DNA of 64,000 nt, taken from Sphingomonas lacusdianchii (GTDB lineage: Bacteria; Pseudomonadota; Alphaproteobacteria; Sphingomonadales; Sphingomonadaceae). Of this stretch, positions 34,793 to 43,769 are shown one piece after another. Numbering within the stretch: the first letter of the stretch is position 1; each line of letters starts with the position of its first letter. The notes beneath the pieces were generated by a model. The model was not told where the DNA came from and did not search any database. It worked only from the letters and a program-made list of their open reading frames with translations. The translations under genes were made by a program, and so were the position numbers. The stretch lies in the NCBI RefSeq assembly GCF_022664395.1, contig NZ_JAKRET010000007.1, forward strand, positions 180,932 through 244,931, written 5' to 3'.

Positions 34793-35223
34793 GCGGGCGT
34801 TTCTGGGACGAGCTGCCGCTCGCCGCGCTCGACCGCGCGCAATGGGAGGCGCTGTGCGACGGCTGCGGCAAATGCTGCCTGCACAAGCTGGAGGATGAGG
34901 ATAGCGGTGAGATCCATGCGACCAATGTCGCGTGCAAGCTGCTCGACCGGCGCATGGGCCAGTGCAGCGACTATCGCCACCGCCATGCTTACGTTCCCGA
35001 ATGCGTCAGATTGAACGCACGCAATGTCGGCGAGATCGAATGGCTGCCCTCGACCTGTGCCTATCGCTTGCGCAACGAGGGCAAGCCGCTCCCCGACTGG
35101 CATTATCTGAACAGCGGCGACCGGGAGAGCGTGCATGCCGCCGGTCAGTCGACCCGCGGCTGGACGGTGTCGGAGAATGACGTCGGCGACCTCGAACATC
35201 ACCTGACCGACCGGACGCTGTGA
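34789..35223 (+). CDS. YcgN-family cysteine-cluster protein
   Basis: 144 residues with the family pattern: FWDELPL start, CDGCGKCCLHKLED, VACKLLD, GQCSDYRHRHAYVPECVRL and CAYRL. The eight or so cysteines suggest a metal cluster; the function is not established. GTG 34789 overlaps the sco stop and its own stop overlaps the GTG of the peptidase gene. Confidence 0.85.
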   Translation: MSGRFWDELPLAALDRAQWEALCDGCGKCCLHKLEDEDSGEIHATNVACKLLDRRMGQCSDYRHRHAYVPECVRLNARNVGEIEWLPSTCAYRLRNEGKPLPDWHYLNSGDRESVHAAGQSTRGWTVSENDVGDLEHHLTDRTL

Positions 35224-36077
35224 TCGAGGGCGTCGAGGTCGTCCGCCATCCGCGCGCGCGCGTCGCTCGGCTGTCGGTCGATCCGGCGACCGGGCGGGTG
35301 CGGCTGACCGTGCCGAAGCGGATGGCGCTGGCCAAGGCGGTGGCATGGGCGGGCGAGAAGGCCGACTGGATCGCGGCGCAGCGGGCGAAGTTGCCACAGG
35401 GCCGGCCGTTCGTCGACGGCGCGGCGGTGCCGGTCGCGGATCGGCAGGTGCGTCTGCGGTGGGAAGCAGGGGCATCGCGGACGGTGACCCTCGTAACGGA
35501 TCGTCACCCCGGCGAAGGCCGGGGTCCATGGTCACGGCACGATGCAGATTCTTCGAGGCAACTTGCCACGACTACGTCACCCCAGCGCAGGCTGGGGTCT
35601 CCTGCGGCGAGGTGCGACGCTCCATTACCGGAAGACCCCAGCCTGCGCTGGGGTGACGATCAAGCGGACACCTTCATCCTCACCTGTGGCGGTCCGATCG
35701 AACAATTCCCCGTTCGCATCGAACGCTGGCTCAAGCGCGAGGCGCTGCGCGTACTGGCCGAGGATACCGCTTACTATGCCGCCAAGGCCGGTGTCACCGT
35801 CGCGCAGGTCGCGATCGGCGATCCCAAGGCGCGCTGGGGCAGTTGCAGTTCGACCGGGACGATCCGCTACAGCTGGCGGCTGTTGCTCGCCCCCGGCCAT
35901 GTCCGCCGCGCGACCGTCGCGCATGAGGTCGCGCACCGGGTGCATATGCATCACGGCCCTGCCTTTCACGCGCTGGTCGCCGAGCTGTTCGAAGGCGATC
36001 CCGACGCCGCCCGCCGCTGGTTGCGGGCGGAAGGGGCGGGGCTTCACTGGTTCGGGCGGGCGTCCTCGTCCGGATAA
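35220..36077 (+). CDS. YgjP-like zinc peptidase with in-frame repeat insertion
   Basis: 285 residues. The C-terminal half is the DUF45/SprT-like metallopeptidase: GDPKARWGSCSSTGTIRYSWRL, then HEVAH with a third histidine ligand in HHGPAFH. The N-terminal beta region (residues 1-94) is normal, but residues ~95-147 (RHPGEGRGP ... SLRWGDDQ) are encoded by a palindromic repeat (35502-35658) and have no counterpart in the family, whose members are about 230 residues. The frame is kept on both sides. Whether the protein is active is not known. Convergent with the PBP gene (34-base overlap). Confidence 0.85.
   Translation: MIEGVEVVRHPRARVARLSVDPATGRVRLTVPKRMALAKAVAWAGEKADWIAAQRAKLPQGRPFVDGAAVPVADRQVRLRWEAGASRTVTLVTDRHPGEGRGPWSRHDADSSRQLATTTSPQRRLGSPAARCDAPLPEDPSLRWGDDQADTFILTCGGPIEQFPVRIERWLKREALRVLAEDTAYYAAKAGVTVAQVAIGDPKARWGSCSSTGTIRYSWRLLLAPGHVRRATVAHEVAHRVHMHHGPAFHALVAELFEGDPDAARRWLRAEGAGLHWFGRASSSG
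35502..35658. repeat. Palindromic element inside the YgjP-like gene
   Basis: Three GC-rich hairpin modules: CCCCGGCGAAGGCCGGGG at 35507-35524, and a perfect 26-bp inverted repeat, 35575-35600 against 35633-35658 (cores CCCCAGCGCAGGCTGGGG and its complement). The first module, CGTCACCCCGGCGAAGGCCGGGG, is nearly the same as the arm of the intergenic element at 55258. It is read through in frame as ~52 codons. Confidence 0.9.
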
Positions 36078-38194
36078 CCCGGCTGCGGCACCGGCTGGCG
36101 GCGATCGGGCAGCGGCCGGCGCTGGACCGGGGCCGGCTGATCGGAGCGCGGCCCGCGGCCGAGCGCGCGGTCGATCCAGTCTTGATCGAGCTGTTCGTCG
36201 GGCACGCGCGGCTGTAATGGCGCATCGTCGCCCTGGTCGACATCGCCCTGATCGTCGCCGGAGCGCGGCTGCTCGATCGGATTGCCGTCGGGATCGACAT
36301 AGACCCGGTCGTCGGGCGCGCCGTAATAGCTCTCCGCGTCAGGCTCCTCCTGCCATTCGGGCAGCGTCACCTTGGTATTGAACTCCTCGACCGGCCGGCT
36401 GGCTACCGCCTGGCGCATGAACGCGGCGAAGGCGCGCGCGGGCGCGGTGCCGCCCTGTAGTCCCGCCACCGCCTTCGCATCGTCGCGGCCCATCCACACG
36501 CCGGTGGTGATGCCGGACGAGAAGCCCATGAACCAGCCGTCCTTGTACGACGTGGTCGTGCCGGTCTTGCCCGCGACCGGGCGGCCGATCTGTGCCGCGC
36601 GACCGGTGCCGGTGTTGACGGCGGTCTGCAGCAGATCGGTCATCTGCTGCGCGACATAGGGGGCGACCAGCACCCGCGAGCTGTCGACCTGATGCTGGTA
36701 GATGACCGATCCGTTGGCGGTGACCCGGGTAATGCCATAGGGGACGACCGCCGTCCCACCGCTCGCCACCGACGCATAGGCGCGCGTCAGGTCGATCAGC
36801 CGCACGTCGGAGGTGCCGAGCACCATGGCGGGCCGGGTATTGATCGGGGTGGTGATGCCGAAGCGTCGCGCCATGTCGGCGACGGTCGCGAAGCCGACCT
36901 CCTGCCCCAGCCGCGCTGACACGGTGTTGAGCGAATAGGCGAAGGCGGTGCGCAGCGATACCTGCCCGCTATAGCGGCGCGAGGCGTTGCGCGGCGTCCA
37001 ACCGTCGATCGTGATCGGCGCGTCGTTGACCTGGCTGTCGGGGTTCATGCCGGCTTCGAGCGCGGCGAGATAGACGAACAGCTTCCATGCCGAACCGGGC
37101 TGGCGCGTCGCCTGCGTCGCGCGATTGTAGATCGACGACACATAATCCTTGCCGCCGACCATCGCCCGCACCGCGCCGTCGCGGTCGAGCGCGACCAGCG
37201 CGCCCTGCACCCCCGCCGGGGCGTTGGCGCGGATCGCAGTATCGGCGCTTTGCTGCATCGCCGGGTCGAGCGTGGTCCACACGTCGAGCGGGGCCTCGGT
37301 CTCGTCGATCAGCGTTTCGAGCTGCGGCAGCGCCCAGTCGGTGAAATAGCGGACGCTGTTCTGTTGCGGCTCGGGGGCCAGCTTGATCGCCTGCGGATCG
37401 GCGTCCATCGCCTGCGCCGCGGTGATCGCGCCGGTTTCCTGCATCAGCTTCAGCACCACCCCCGCGCGGCCGACCGCCGCCTCGGCATCGGCGGTGGGGG
37501 AATAGCGTGACGGCGCCTTGACCAGCCCCGCTATGACCGCCGCTTCGGACAGCGACAGGCTGGTGCCGGGATGGTTGAAGAACCGCCGCGACGCCGCGTC
37601 GATGCCGTACGCGCCACCGCCGAAATAGACCTTGTTCAGATACAGTTCGAGGATCTGGTTCTTGGTAAACTTTCGCTCCAACGCAAGGGCCAGGATGATC
37701 TCGCGGAACTTGCGCCCGACCGTGTAGCTGTTCGACAGGAAGATGGTGCGCGCGACCTGCTGCGTGATCGTCGATGCACCCTGCAACCGCCGGCCGGTAC
37801 CGCGCGTCTCGATCGCGAATTTGGTGATTCGCGCCAGTGCCACCGGATCGACGCCCCAGTGCGACCGGAACCGGCGATCCTCGACCGCGACCATCGCCTC
37901 GCGCATCGGCGCCGGGATCTGCGAATAGGGGATCCACTCGCCATAGCTCGGCCCGAGCGACACGAGGATCGATCCGTCGGCGGCACGCACGCGAATCATC
38001 TGCCCATTGGGTGACGATTTCAGCTGGTTGAACGACGGGATGTTCGATTTCGCGTTATAGACCGCGACGACCAGCGCGATCGCCGCCATCAGCGCGAGGC
38101 CGAACCCGATCCCCAGCGTCCAGCGCAGGATGCGCCGCCAGCGGGAGGGAGCGGCGGCGGGCCGCTTCTGCGGACGTTGGGAAGAGCGTGCCAT
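36044..38194 (-). CDS. Bifunctional penicillin-binding protein 1A type
   Basis: 716 residues: short cytoplasmic Arg-rich start, TM anchor (~22-45), GT51 glycosyltransferase (catalytic Glu in VAVEDRRFRSHWG; TITQQVART; YLNKVYFGGGAYG), then the transpeptidase with SxxK in QPGSAWK, SLN in AYSLN and KTGTT. A C-terminal tail of ~100 residues is rich in Asp, Gln, Pro and Arg and probably disordered. Polymerises and cross-links peptidoglycan. ATG 38194 is chosen; the frame upstream to 38278 has no membrane-start features. Confidence 0.92.
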   Translation of the reverse strand: MARSSQRPQKRPAAAPSRWRRILRWTLGIGFGLALMAAIALVVAVYNAKSNIPSFNQLKSSPNGQMIRVRAADGSILVSLGPSYGEWIPYSQIPAPMREAMVAVEDRRFRSHWGVDPVALARITKFAIETRGTGRRLQGASTITQQVARTIFLSNSYTVGRKFREIILALALERKFTKNQILELYLNKVYFGGGAYGIDAASRRFFNHPGTSLSLSEAAVIAGLVKAPSRYSPTADAEAAVGRAGVVLKLMQETGAITAAQAMDADPQAIKLAPEPQQNSVRYFTDWALPQLETLIDETEAPLDVWTTLDPAMQQSADTAIRANAPAGVQGALVALDRDGAVRAMVGGKDYVSSIYNRATQATRQPGSAWKLFVYLAALEAGMNPDSQVNDAPITIDGWTPRNASRRYSGQVSLRTAFAYSLNTVSARLGQEVGFATVADMARRFGITTPINTRPAMVLGTSDVRLIDLTRAYASVASGGTAVVPYGITRVTANGSVIYQHQVDSSRVLVAPYVAQQMTDLLQTAVNTGTGRAAQIGRPVAGKTGTTTSYKDGWFMGFSSGITTGVWMGRDDAKAVAGLQGGTAPARAFAAFMRQAVASRPVEEFNTKVTLPEWQEEPDAESYYGAPDDRVYVDPDGNPIEQPRSGDDQGDVDQGDDAPLQPRVPDEQLDQDWIDRALGRGPRSDQPAPVQRRPLPDRRQPVPQPGYPDEDARPNQ

Positions 38195-38280
38195 GAAGAT
38201 GCGCCGGATACCGCTTCCGGGCGGGGGGGCACAAGCCCCGTGCGGTGATGCGCGCCGGATGCGCCGCGTTCCGCCCAACG

Positions 38281-38310
38281 AAAAAGGGCCCGCGTCACCG
38301 CGAGCCCTTC
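38281..38310 (-). terminator. Terminator after pnp
   Basis: On the minus strand AAGGGCTCGCG-GTGA-CGCGGGCCCTT followed by TTTC: a nine-pair GC stem with one mismatch and a short T run, 20 bases after the pnp stop. Confidence 0.8.
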
Positions 38311-38330
38311 CTCAACCCAATCGCGAACGA

Positions 38331-40682
38331 TCAGTTGTCGGTGATGAACGACGGCAGGCCGGCATTGCCGCCTTCGTCCTTCGATTCCTCGCGACGCGGA
38401 CGATCGCCACGGTCGCGGCGGGGGCCACGGTCGCCACCGTCACGGCGGGGTCCACGATCGCCACCTTCGCCGCGGGGACCGCGATCGCCGCCATCCCGAC
38501 CGGACCCGTCACGACGCGGACCACGCGGGCCACGGTCGCCGCCTTCGCGCGGTTCGCGGGCCGGGCGGGTGTCTTCCAGCTCGGCACCGGTTTCCTGATC
38601 GACGACGCGCATCGACAGGCGCACCTTGCCGCGCGGATCGACTTCGAGAACCTTGACCTTCACTTCCTGCCCTTCGGACAGGACGTCGGCGACCTTCTCG
38701 ACCCGCTCGTTGCGGATTTCGCTGACGTGGACGAGGCCGTCCTTGCCGCCCATGAAGTTCACGAACGCGCCGAAATCGACGAGGTTGACGACCTTGCCGT
38801 TGTAGATCTTGCCGACCTCGGCCTCTTCGACCAGCCCCTTGATCCAGTTGACGGCGGCTTCGATCTGCGCCGGATCGGACGACGACACCTTGATGACGCC
38901 CTCGTCGTCGATGTCGACCTTGGCGCCGGTGGTGGCGACGATCTCGCGGATCACCTTGCCGCCGGTGCCGATCACTTCGCGGATCTTCGACTTGTCGATC
39001 GAGAAGGTCTCGATGCGCGGCGCGTGGGCCGACAGCTCGGTGCGGGTTTCGCCCAGCGCCTTCGCCATTTCGCCGAGGATGTGGGCGCGGCCTTCATTGG
39101 CCTGGGCCAGTGCGACCTTCATGATCTCTTCGGTGATGCCGGCGATCTTGATGTCCATCTGGAGCGAGGTGATGCCGGCGCTGGTGCCCGCCACCTTGAA
39201 ATCCATGTCGCCGAGGTGATCCTCGTCGCCGAGGATGTCGCTGATGACCGCATAATCCTTGCCTTCGAGGATCAGGCCCATGGCGATGCCCGACACCGGA
39301 CGCTTGAGCGGAACGCCCGCGTCCATCATCGACAGCGACCCGCCGCACACCGTCGCCATCGACGACGAGCCGTTCGACTCGGTGATGTCCGACAGGACGC
39401 GGATCGTGTAGGGGAATTCCTCCTTCGACGGCAGCACCGGGTTCAGCGCACGCCATGCCAGCTTGCCGTGACCGACTTCGCGGCGGCCCGGCGCACCGAA
39501 GCGGCCGACTTCACCGACCGAATAGGGCGGGAAGTTATAGTGCAGCATGAAGCGTTCATAATGCAGGCCGTTCAGGCCGTCGATCATCTGCTCGGCGTCC
39601 TTGGTGCCGAGCGTGGTGGTGCAGATCGCCTGCGTCTCGCCACGGGTGAACAGCGCCGAACCGTGCGCGCGCGGCAGGAAGTGGACCATCGCCTCGATCG
39701 GGCGGACCGTCTTCGTGTCGCGACCGTCGATGCGGCGGCCGTCCTTCAGGATGGCGGTGCGGACGATCTCGGCTTCCAGCTTCTTCACGAGCTTCAGCGT
39801 GCCGAGATACTGGGCCGGATCGCTTTCCTTGAGGTCGGCGAACGCCTCGCGCGCCTTCGTACGGGCGTCGTTGATCGCGTTCTGGCGCGCCTGCTTGTCG
39901 GTCAGCTTATAGGCCGCGGTCAGGTCCTTGCCGATCAGCGACTTCAGCTTCTTCTTCGCGGCCGACTGGTCGGCGACCGGGGCCAGTTCCCACGGGTCCT
40001 TGGCAGCCTGTTCGGCGAGGTCGATGATGCAGTCGACGATCTTCTTCGACGCGTCGTGCGCGAACACGACGGCGCCGAGCATGACCTCTTCCGACAGCTC
40101 CTTGGCTTCGGATTCGACCATCATCACCGCATCGCCGGTGGCGGCGACGACCAGGTCGAGATCGCCTTCCTTCACCTGATCCAGCGTCGGGTTCAGGACG
40201 TACGCGCCATCGACATAGCCGACGCGCGCCGCGCCGATCGGGCCCATGAACGGCACGCCCGAAATCGTCAGCGCCGCCGACGCCGCGATCATCGCGAGGA
40301 TGTCGGGCTCGTTCTCGCCGTCATAGCTCAGCACCTGAGCGATAACGTTGATTTCGTTGTAGAAGCCTTCGGGGAACAGCGGGCGGATCGGACGGTCGAT
40401 CAGACGGCTGACCAGCGTTTCCTTTTCGGTGGCACCGCGTTCGCGCTTGAAGAAGCCGCCGGGGATGCGGCCCGCCGCCGAATATTTTTCCTGATAGTGA
40501 ACCGTCAGCGGGAAGAAGTCCTGCCCCTCCTTGACCGAGCGTGCGGCGGTGACCGCGCACAGCACCACCGTCTCGCCCAACGTCGCGATGACCGCGCCGT
40601 CGGCCTGGCGCGCCACGCGGCCCGTTTCGAGGGTCAGCGTCTTGCCGCCCAGGTCCATGGTGCTTTTCTTGATATCGAACAT
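38331..40682 (-). CDS. pnp: Polynucleotide phosphorylase
   Basis: 783 residues: two RNase PH domains (~1-215 and ~305-540) joined by a helical domain, then KH ([15 protein letters not shown]) and S1 ([15 protein letters not shown]) RNA-binding domains, and a ~75-residue tail of [14 protein letters not shown] repeats. Degrades RNA 3' to 5' with phosphate as part of the degradosome. The Arg-Gly-rich tail, like RGG boxes, may add RNA binding. Downstream of rpsO with its own 230-base leader that can fold (40798-40845). Confidence 0.97.
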   Translation of the reverse strand: MFDIKKSTMDLGGKTLTLETGRVARQADGAVIATLGETVVLCAVTAARSVKEGQDFFPLTVHYQEKYSAAGRIPGGFFKRERGATEKETLVSRLIDRPIRPLFPEGFYNEINVIAQVLSYDGENEPDILAMIAASAALTISGVPFMGPIGAARVGYVDGAYVLNPTLDQVKEGDLDLVVAATGDAVMMVESEAKELSEEVMLGAVVFAHDASKKIVDCIIDLAEQAAKDPWELAPVADQSAAKKKLKSLIGKDLTAAYKLTDKQARQNAINDARTKAREAFADLKESDPAQYLGTLKLVKKLEAEIVRTAILKDGRRIDGRDTKTVRPIEAMVHFLPRAHGSALFTRGETQAICTTTLGTKDAEQMIDGLNGLHYERFMLHYNFPPYSVGEVGRFGAPGRREVGHGKLAWRALNPVLPSKEEFPYTIRVLSDITESNGSSSMATVCGGSLSMMDAGVPLKRPVSGIAMGLILEGKDYAVISDILGDEDHLGDMDFKVAGTSAGITSLQMDIKIAGITEEIMKVALAQANEGRAHILGEMAKALGETRTELSAHAPRIETFSIDKSKIREVIGTGGKVIREIVATTGAKVDIDDEGVIKVSSSDPAQIEAAVNWIKGLVEEAEVGKIYNGKVVNLVDFGAFVNFMGGKDGLVHVSEIRNERVEKVADVLSEGQEVKVKVLEVDPRGKVRLSMRVVDQETGAELEDTRPAREPREGGDRGPRGPRRDGSGRDGGDRGPRGEGGDRGPRRDGGDRGPRRDRGDRPRREESKDEGGNAGLPSFITDN

Positions 40683-40797
40683 TGCGTTTCCTTTACACCG
40701 GCGGCCCTATGCGCGCCGGGGCAGCTTGGATGGAGGTCCATCCCGAGTATCGGACCGTTTCGGCCCGGTGTCCCGTATCGCCGGATTGCGACGGGAC

Positions 40798-40845
40798 GGC
40801 TTGGCCGGAAATCCGGTCGCCAAGCCTATACCCCGTTTTGCGGGG
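40798..40845 (-). other. Paired stem-loops in the pnp leader
   Basis: GGCTTGGC...GCCAAGCC with an inner CCGGA/TCCGG (40798-40826) and CCCCGTTTTGCGGGG (40831-40845) lie between the rpsO terminator and pnp. In E. coli a stem in this leader is cut by RNase III and lets PNPase repress itself; the same role here is inferred from position only. The rest of this 230-base gap holds one further small hairpin near 40730 and no gene. Confidence 0.45.
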
Positions 40846-40878
40846 AATTTCGTGGGCGGAGTTGGCCGCCCCCCATGG

Positions 40879-40907
40879 AAAAAGGGCGGCCCGTCGGACC
40901 GCCCTTT
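40879..40907 (-). terminator. Terminator after rpsO
   Basis: On the minus strand AAAGGGCGGTCC-GACG-GGCCGCCCTTTTTCC, a strong stem with a T run, directly after the rpsO stop. Confidence 0.88.
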
Positions 40908-40912
40908 CTTCG

Positions 40913-41182
40913 TTACTTCCGAAGGCCGAGCTTCGCGATCAGCGCGCTGTAGCGCTCCGCGTCCTTCTTCTTCAGATAGTCGAGCAACGAACGCCGCTTG
41001 TTAACCAGCATCAGCAGACCGCGACGCGAATGATTGTCCTTCGCATGGGTCTTGAAATGCTCGGTCAGGTTCTGGATGCGGGTGGTCAGGATCGCGACCT
41101 GCACTTCCGGGCTGCCGGTGTCGCCTTCGGCGCGGGCATGTTCCTGGATGAGGGCCTGACGGTTTTCAGCAGTGATCGACAT
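40913..41182 (-). CDS. rpsO: 30S ribosomal protein S15
   Basis: 89 residues, exact family length. Recognised from [27 protein letters not shown], the [20 protein letters not shown] core and the [10 protein letters not shown] end. Binds 16S rRNA in the central domain early in 30S assembly. Eleven bases after truB; a terminator separates it from pnp, as in many bacteria. Confidence 0.98.
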   Translation of the reverse strand: MSITAENRQALIQEHARAEGDTGSPEVQVAILTTRIQNLTEHFKTHAKDNHSRRGLLMLVNKRRSLLDYLKKKDAERYSALIAKLGLRK

Positions 41183-41193
41183 CGTCGTCCTTT

Positions 41194-42195
41194 CTATTCG
41201 AGGTTGAAGCCGCGGACGACACGGGTTTCCCCGCCTTGGGTCTCGACCAGCGCCACCGGCACATCGTCCAGTGTCGCAAAGCCCAGACCATCGTCCGCTG
41301 CAAACCCGATCAGTCGAAGCCCCTTGCGGAGCCGCCCTGCCTGATCGGGGTCGAGGGACAGAGCCGGGATGTCGTCCAGCCCCGCCCCCAGTGGCAGGAG
41401 CGTTTCTTCAAGCGCGTGGCCCTTACCCAATTCCGTCAGTTTGTCCAGCGAAATGGCCAGGGCGAGGGTGAAGGGGCCGGCCTTGGTGCGGCGGAGCATG
41501 GTGACATGACCCACTGTGCCGAGCGCCAGCGCGATGTCGCGGGCGAGGCTGCGGATATAGGTGCCCTTCGAGACGAAGGCCGAAAGGGTGATTTCCTCAA
41601 GCTCCTCCCCGGGACGGGGAGGGGGACCAGCGAAGCTGGTGGAGGGGGATTGCGCCGAAACGCAACCGTTGTGGATGTCGCCACCCCCCTCCACCACGCT
41701 TCGCGCGGTCCCCCTCCCCGTGCCGGGGAGGATTTGAAGTTCGAACACCGTCACCTTGCGAGTCGCGAGCACCACCTCCTCGCCCTTGCGGGCGAGGTCA
41801 TAGGCACGCTCGCCATCGACCTTGAGCGCTGAATAGGCCGGCGGCACCTGCTCGATCGGTCCGGTAAATTGCGCCAGCACCGATTCGACACCGGCCAGCG
41901 TCGGCCGCACGGGCGACTCGGCGATCACCTTCCCCTCGAGGTCCAGCGTATCGGTCTGCGCCCCGAACCGGATGGTGAAATCGTAGCGCTTCGACGCATC
42001 GAGCATCCGCCCGGCGAGCTTGGTCGCCTCGCCGATCGCGACCGGCAGCACGCCGGTCGCCAGCGGGTCGAGCGTGCCGCCATGGCCGACCTTGTGCTTG
42101 CCATAGCCGCCCTCGCGCAGCGCGCGCTTGACCGCCGACACGATCTGGGTCGAGCCGGGGCCGAGTGGCTTGTCGATGATGATCCAGCCGTGCAT
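41194..42195 (-). CDS. truB: tRNA pseudouridine-55 synthase with in-frame repeat insertion
   Basis: 333 residues. Makes pseudouridine 55 in the T loop of t[14 protein letters not shown], catalytic aspartate in [43 protein letters not shown] and [12 protein letters not shown] are the family motifs. Residues 155-198 (from [11 protein letters not shown] to RPGEELEE) are encoded by a 132-bp palindromic repeat and split the beta hairpin between FELQI and TLSAF; without them the length would be 289. The catalytic domain stays in frame. ATG 42195 overlaps the tdk stop by one base (the earlier start 42228 lacks TruB similarity). Confidence 0.93.
   Translation of the reverse strand: MHGWIIIDKPLGPGSTQIVSAVKRALREGGYGKHKVGHGGTLDPLATGVLPVAIGEATKLAGRMLDASKRYDFTIRFGAQTDTLDLEGKVIAESPVRPTLAGVESVLAQFTGPIEQVPPAYSALKVDGERAYDLARKGEEVVLATRKVTVFELQILPGTGRGTARSVVEGGGDIHNGCVSAQSPSTSFAGPPPRPGEELEEITLSAFVSKGTYIRSLARDIALALGTVGHVTMLRRTKAGPFTLALAISLDKLTELGKGHALEETLLPLGAGLDDIPALSLDPDQAGRLRKGLRLIGFAADDGLGFATLDDVPVALVETQGGETRVVRGFNLE
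41602..41733. repeat. 132-bp palindromic element inside truB
   Basis: Arms of about 50 bases pair imperfectly: CTCCTCCCCGGGACGGGG... on the left, ...CCCCGTGCCGGGGAGGAT on the right, around a loop holding ACGCAACCGTTGTGGATG. The same arms and the same loop core occur between lysC and the yjbQ-like gene at 53382-53519. Its length is exactly 44 codons, so truB stays open. Confidence 0.92.
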
Positions 42196-42758
42196 CAGCG
42201 CATCGCCTCGCAGAAATGGCGGCGGCACAGCGCGACATAGCGGTCATTGCCGCCGATTTCGGTCTGCTGCCCGTCGCGCACGGCATTGCCTTCGGCATCG
42301 ACACGCAGGTTCATCGTCGCCTTGCGCCCGCAAGTGCAAACCGACTTCAACTCGATCAGCGCGTCGGCGATCGCCAGCAGCCGCGCCGATCCGGGGAACA
42401 GGTGTCCGAGGAAATCGGTGCGCAGGCCATAGGCCAGCACCGGCACGCCGAGTTCGTCGGCGATGCGTGCGAGCTGGTCGACTTGGCCCTCGGTCAGGAA
42501 CTGCGCTTCGTCGACCAGCACGCATCCGACCGGTTCGGCGGCGATACAGGCGTACAGGTCGCTGCTCTCATCGAACGGGATCGCGGGCGCCGACAGGCCG
42601 ATGCGCGATCCGATCACTCCCATGCCCTCACGCGTGTCGATCGCGGCGGTGAACAGTTTCGTGGTCAGCCCGCGCTCGCGATAGTTGAAATCGGCCTGGA
42701 GCAGCGTCGTCGATTTGCCTGCGTTCATCGACGCATAATAGAAATAGAGCTTGGCCAC
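42195..42758 (-). CDS. tdk: Thymidine kinase
   Basis: 187 residues. P-loop ASMNAGKST, Walker B-like DEAQF, substrate loop DRYVALC and zinc cysteines in VCTCGRK and CRRHFC. Phosphorylates thymidine (and deoxyuridine) for salvage. GTG start at 42758 directly abuts the rbfA stop. An unusual passenger between rbfA and truB in the translation operon. Confidence 0.95.
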   Translation of the reverse strand: MAKLYFYYASMNAGKSTTLLQADFNYRERGLTTKLFTAAIDTREGMGVIGSRIGLSAPAIPFDESSDLYACIAAEPVGCVLVDEAQFLTEGQVDQLARIADELGVPVLAYGLRTDFLGHLFPGSARLLAIADALIELKSVCTCGRKATMNLRVDAEGNAVRDGQQTEIGGNDRYVALCRRHFCEAMR

Positions 42759-43160
42759 TCAGTCCTCGGTGTCGCCCGGCTCCAGATCGCGCGCGACCTT
42801 GGGATCGCGCAGCAGCTGGTCGATACGGGTGCCTTCGTCGAAGCTTTCGTCGATCAGGAATTTGAGCTTGGCGGCATATTTCAGGTTCACCCGCCGCGCG
42901 ACCTCCGACTGGAGATAGGCGGTGTTGGTGCGCAGCGCCTTCAGCACCACCTCCTCGTCCTTGCCGAGGAACGGTTTCACAAACACCGTCGCGTGGCGCA
43001 GGTCGGGCGACATGCGGACTTCGGTGACCGAGACGAAATGGCTGGCCAGCACGTCGTCATGCACGTCGCTGCGCGCGAGAATGTCCGAGAGGATGTGGCG
43101 GACCTGCTCGCCGACACGGAGCAGGCGGACCGAGCGGGTTTCTTGCGTGGAGTCTGACAT
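42759..43160 (-). CDS. rbfA: Ribosome-binding factor A
   Basis: 133 residues, KH-like fold: [19 protein letters not shown] start, [37 protein letters not shown] and [13 protein letters not shown]. Binds the 30S subunit and helps 16S 5'-end maturation, important in cold. Lies in the nusA-infB operon, three bases after the small membrane protein gene. Confidence 0.95.
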   Translation of the reverse strand: MSDSTQETRSVRLLRVGEQVRHILSDILARSDVHDDVLASHFVSVTEVRMSPDLRHATVFVKPFLGKDEEVVLKALRTNTAYLQSEVARRVNLKYAAKLKFLIDESFDEGTRIDQLLRDPKVARDLEPGDTED

Positions 43161-43163
43161 GAT

Positions 43164-43769
43164 CTAACCGAATTGACAGTGGAACCAGTGGCTGTCGAGT
43201 CGCTGGCACCAGATGGTGTGGTTGCCGAACACCCGTGCGATGTCGGCGGCGACCGGTCCGCCGTTCCAGCCGCGCGCAGCGGCCATGCGGTCGGTCGGGT
43301 CGTGGACGATGGCGGCCCAAGTGCCGGTCGCAGCCATTACGGTGGGAAAGGCGATACGCGATCCCGATCGTTCGATACCGGCGACGCCGCCTGGCACCGG
43401 GCCACCGACAATCGCTCGATCGAACGCGCTACGCTCCGATCGCAACCGCCACCATGACGGCGCGACATGCGACCAATAGAGCGCGTGGCTTGCGAGGAAC
43501 GCGGCGAAGGGGAGAGCGAAGATCGGGATGAAGGTCGGCAACAGTGCCGGCATTCCTGCCGCGCGCCACCGCCAACTCCGCACCAATCCGTCGACGAACA
43601 GTCCCAGCCAGCACAGCGCCAGCAGCACTACGACAACCGGTATCGCCCAATAGGAAAGAAGGTTGGCGACGAACAACGCCGCCGCCCCGCCGATCACCCA
43701 TGCAGCGGCGAACCGCAGCCGGGGGCGGAGGGTGGCGGCAAGGGTTGCCCCCTGCCGCCCTTCACTCAC
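43164..43769 (-). CDS. Membrane protein of unknown function
   Basis: 201 residues with three likely membrane helices (~20-37, 40-60, 76-98) and a C-terminal ~100-residue domain ending NHTIWCQRLDSHWFHCQFG with two cysteines. I do not recognise the family. It overlaps the infB stop by 4 bases and precedes rbfA by 3, so it is made with the translation factors. The tail is probably periplasmic. Confidence 0.7.
   Translation of the reverse strand: MSEGRQGATLAATLRPRLRFAAAWVIGGAAALFVANLLSYWAIPVVVVLLALCWLGLFVDGLVRSWRWRAAGMPALLPTFIPIFALPFAAFLASHALYWSHVAPSWWRLRSERSAFDRAIVGGPVPGGVAGIERSGSRIAFPTVMAATGTWAAIVHDPTDRMAAARGWNGGPVAADIARVFGNHTIWCQRLDSHWFHCQFG

Noticed and set aside
38130..40952. Plus-strand open frame of 940 codons opposite pnp
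   Set aside because: Antisense shadow of polynucleotide phosphorylase, running through the terminators on both sides.
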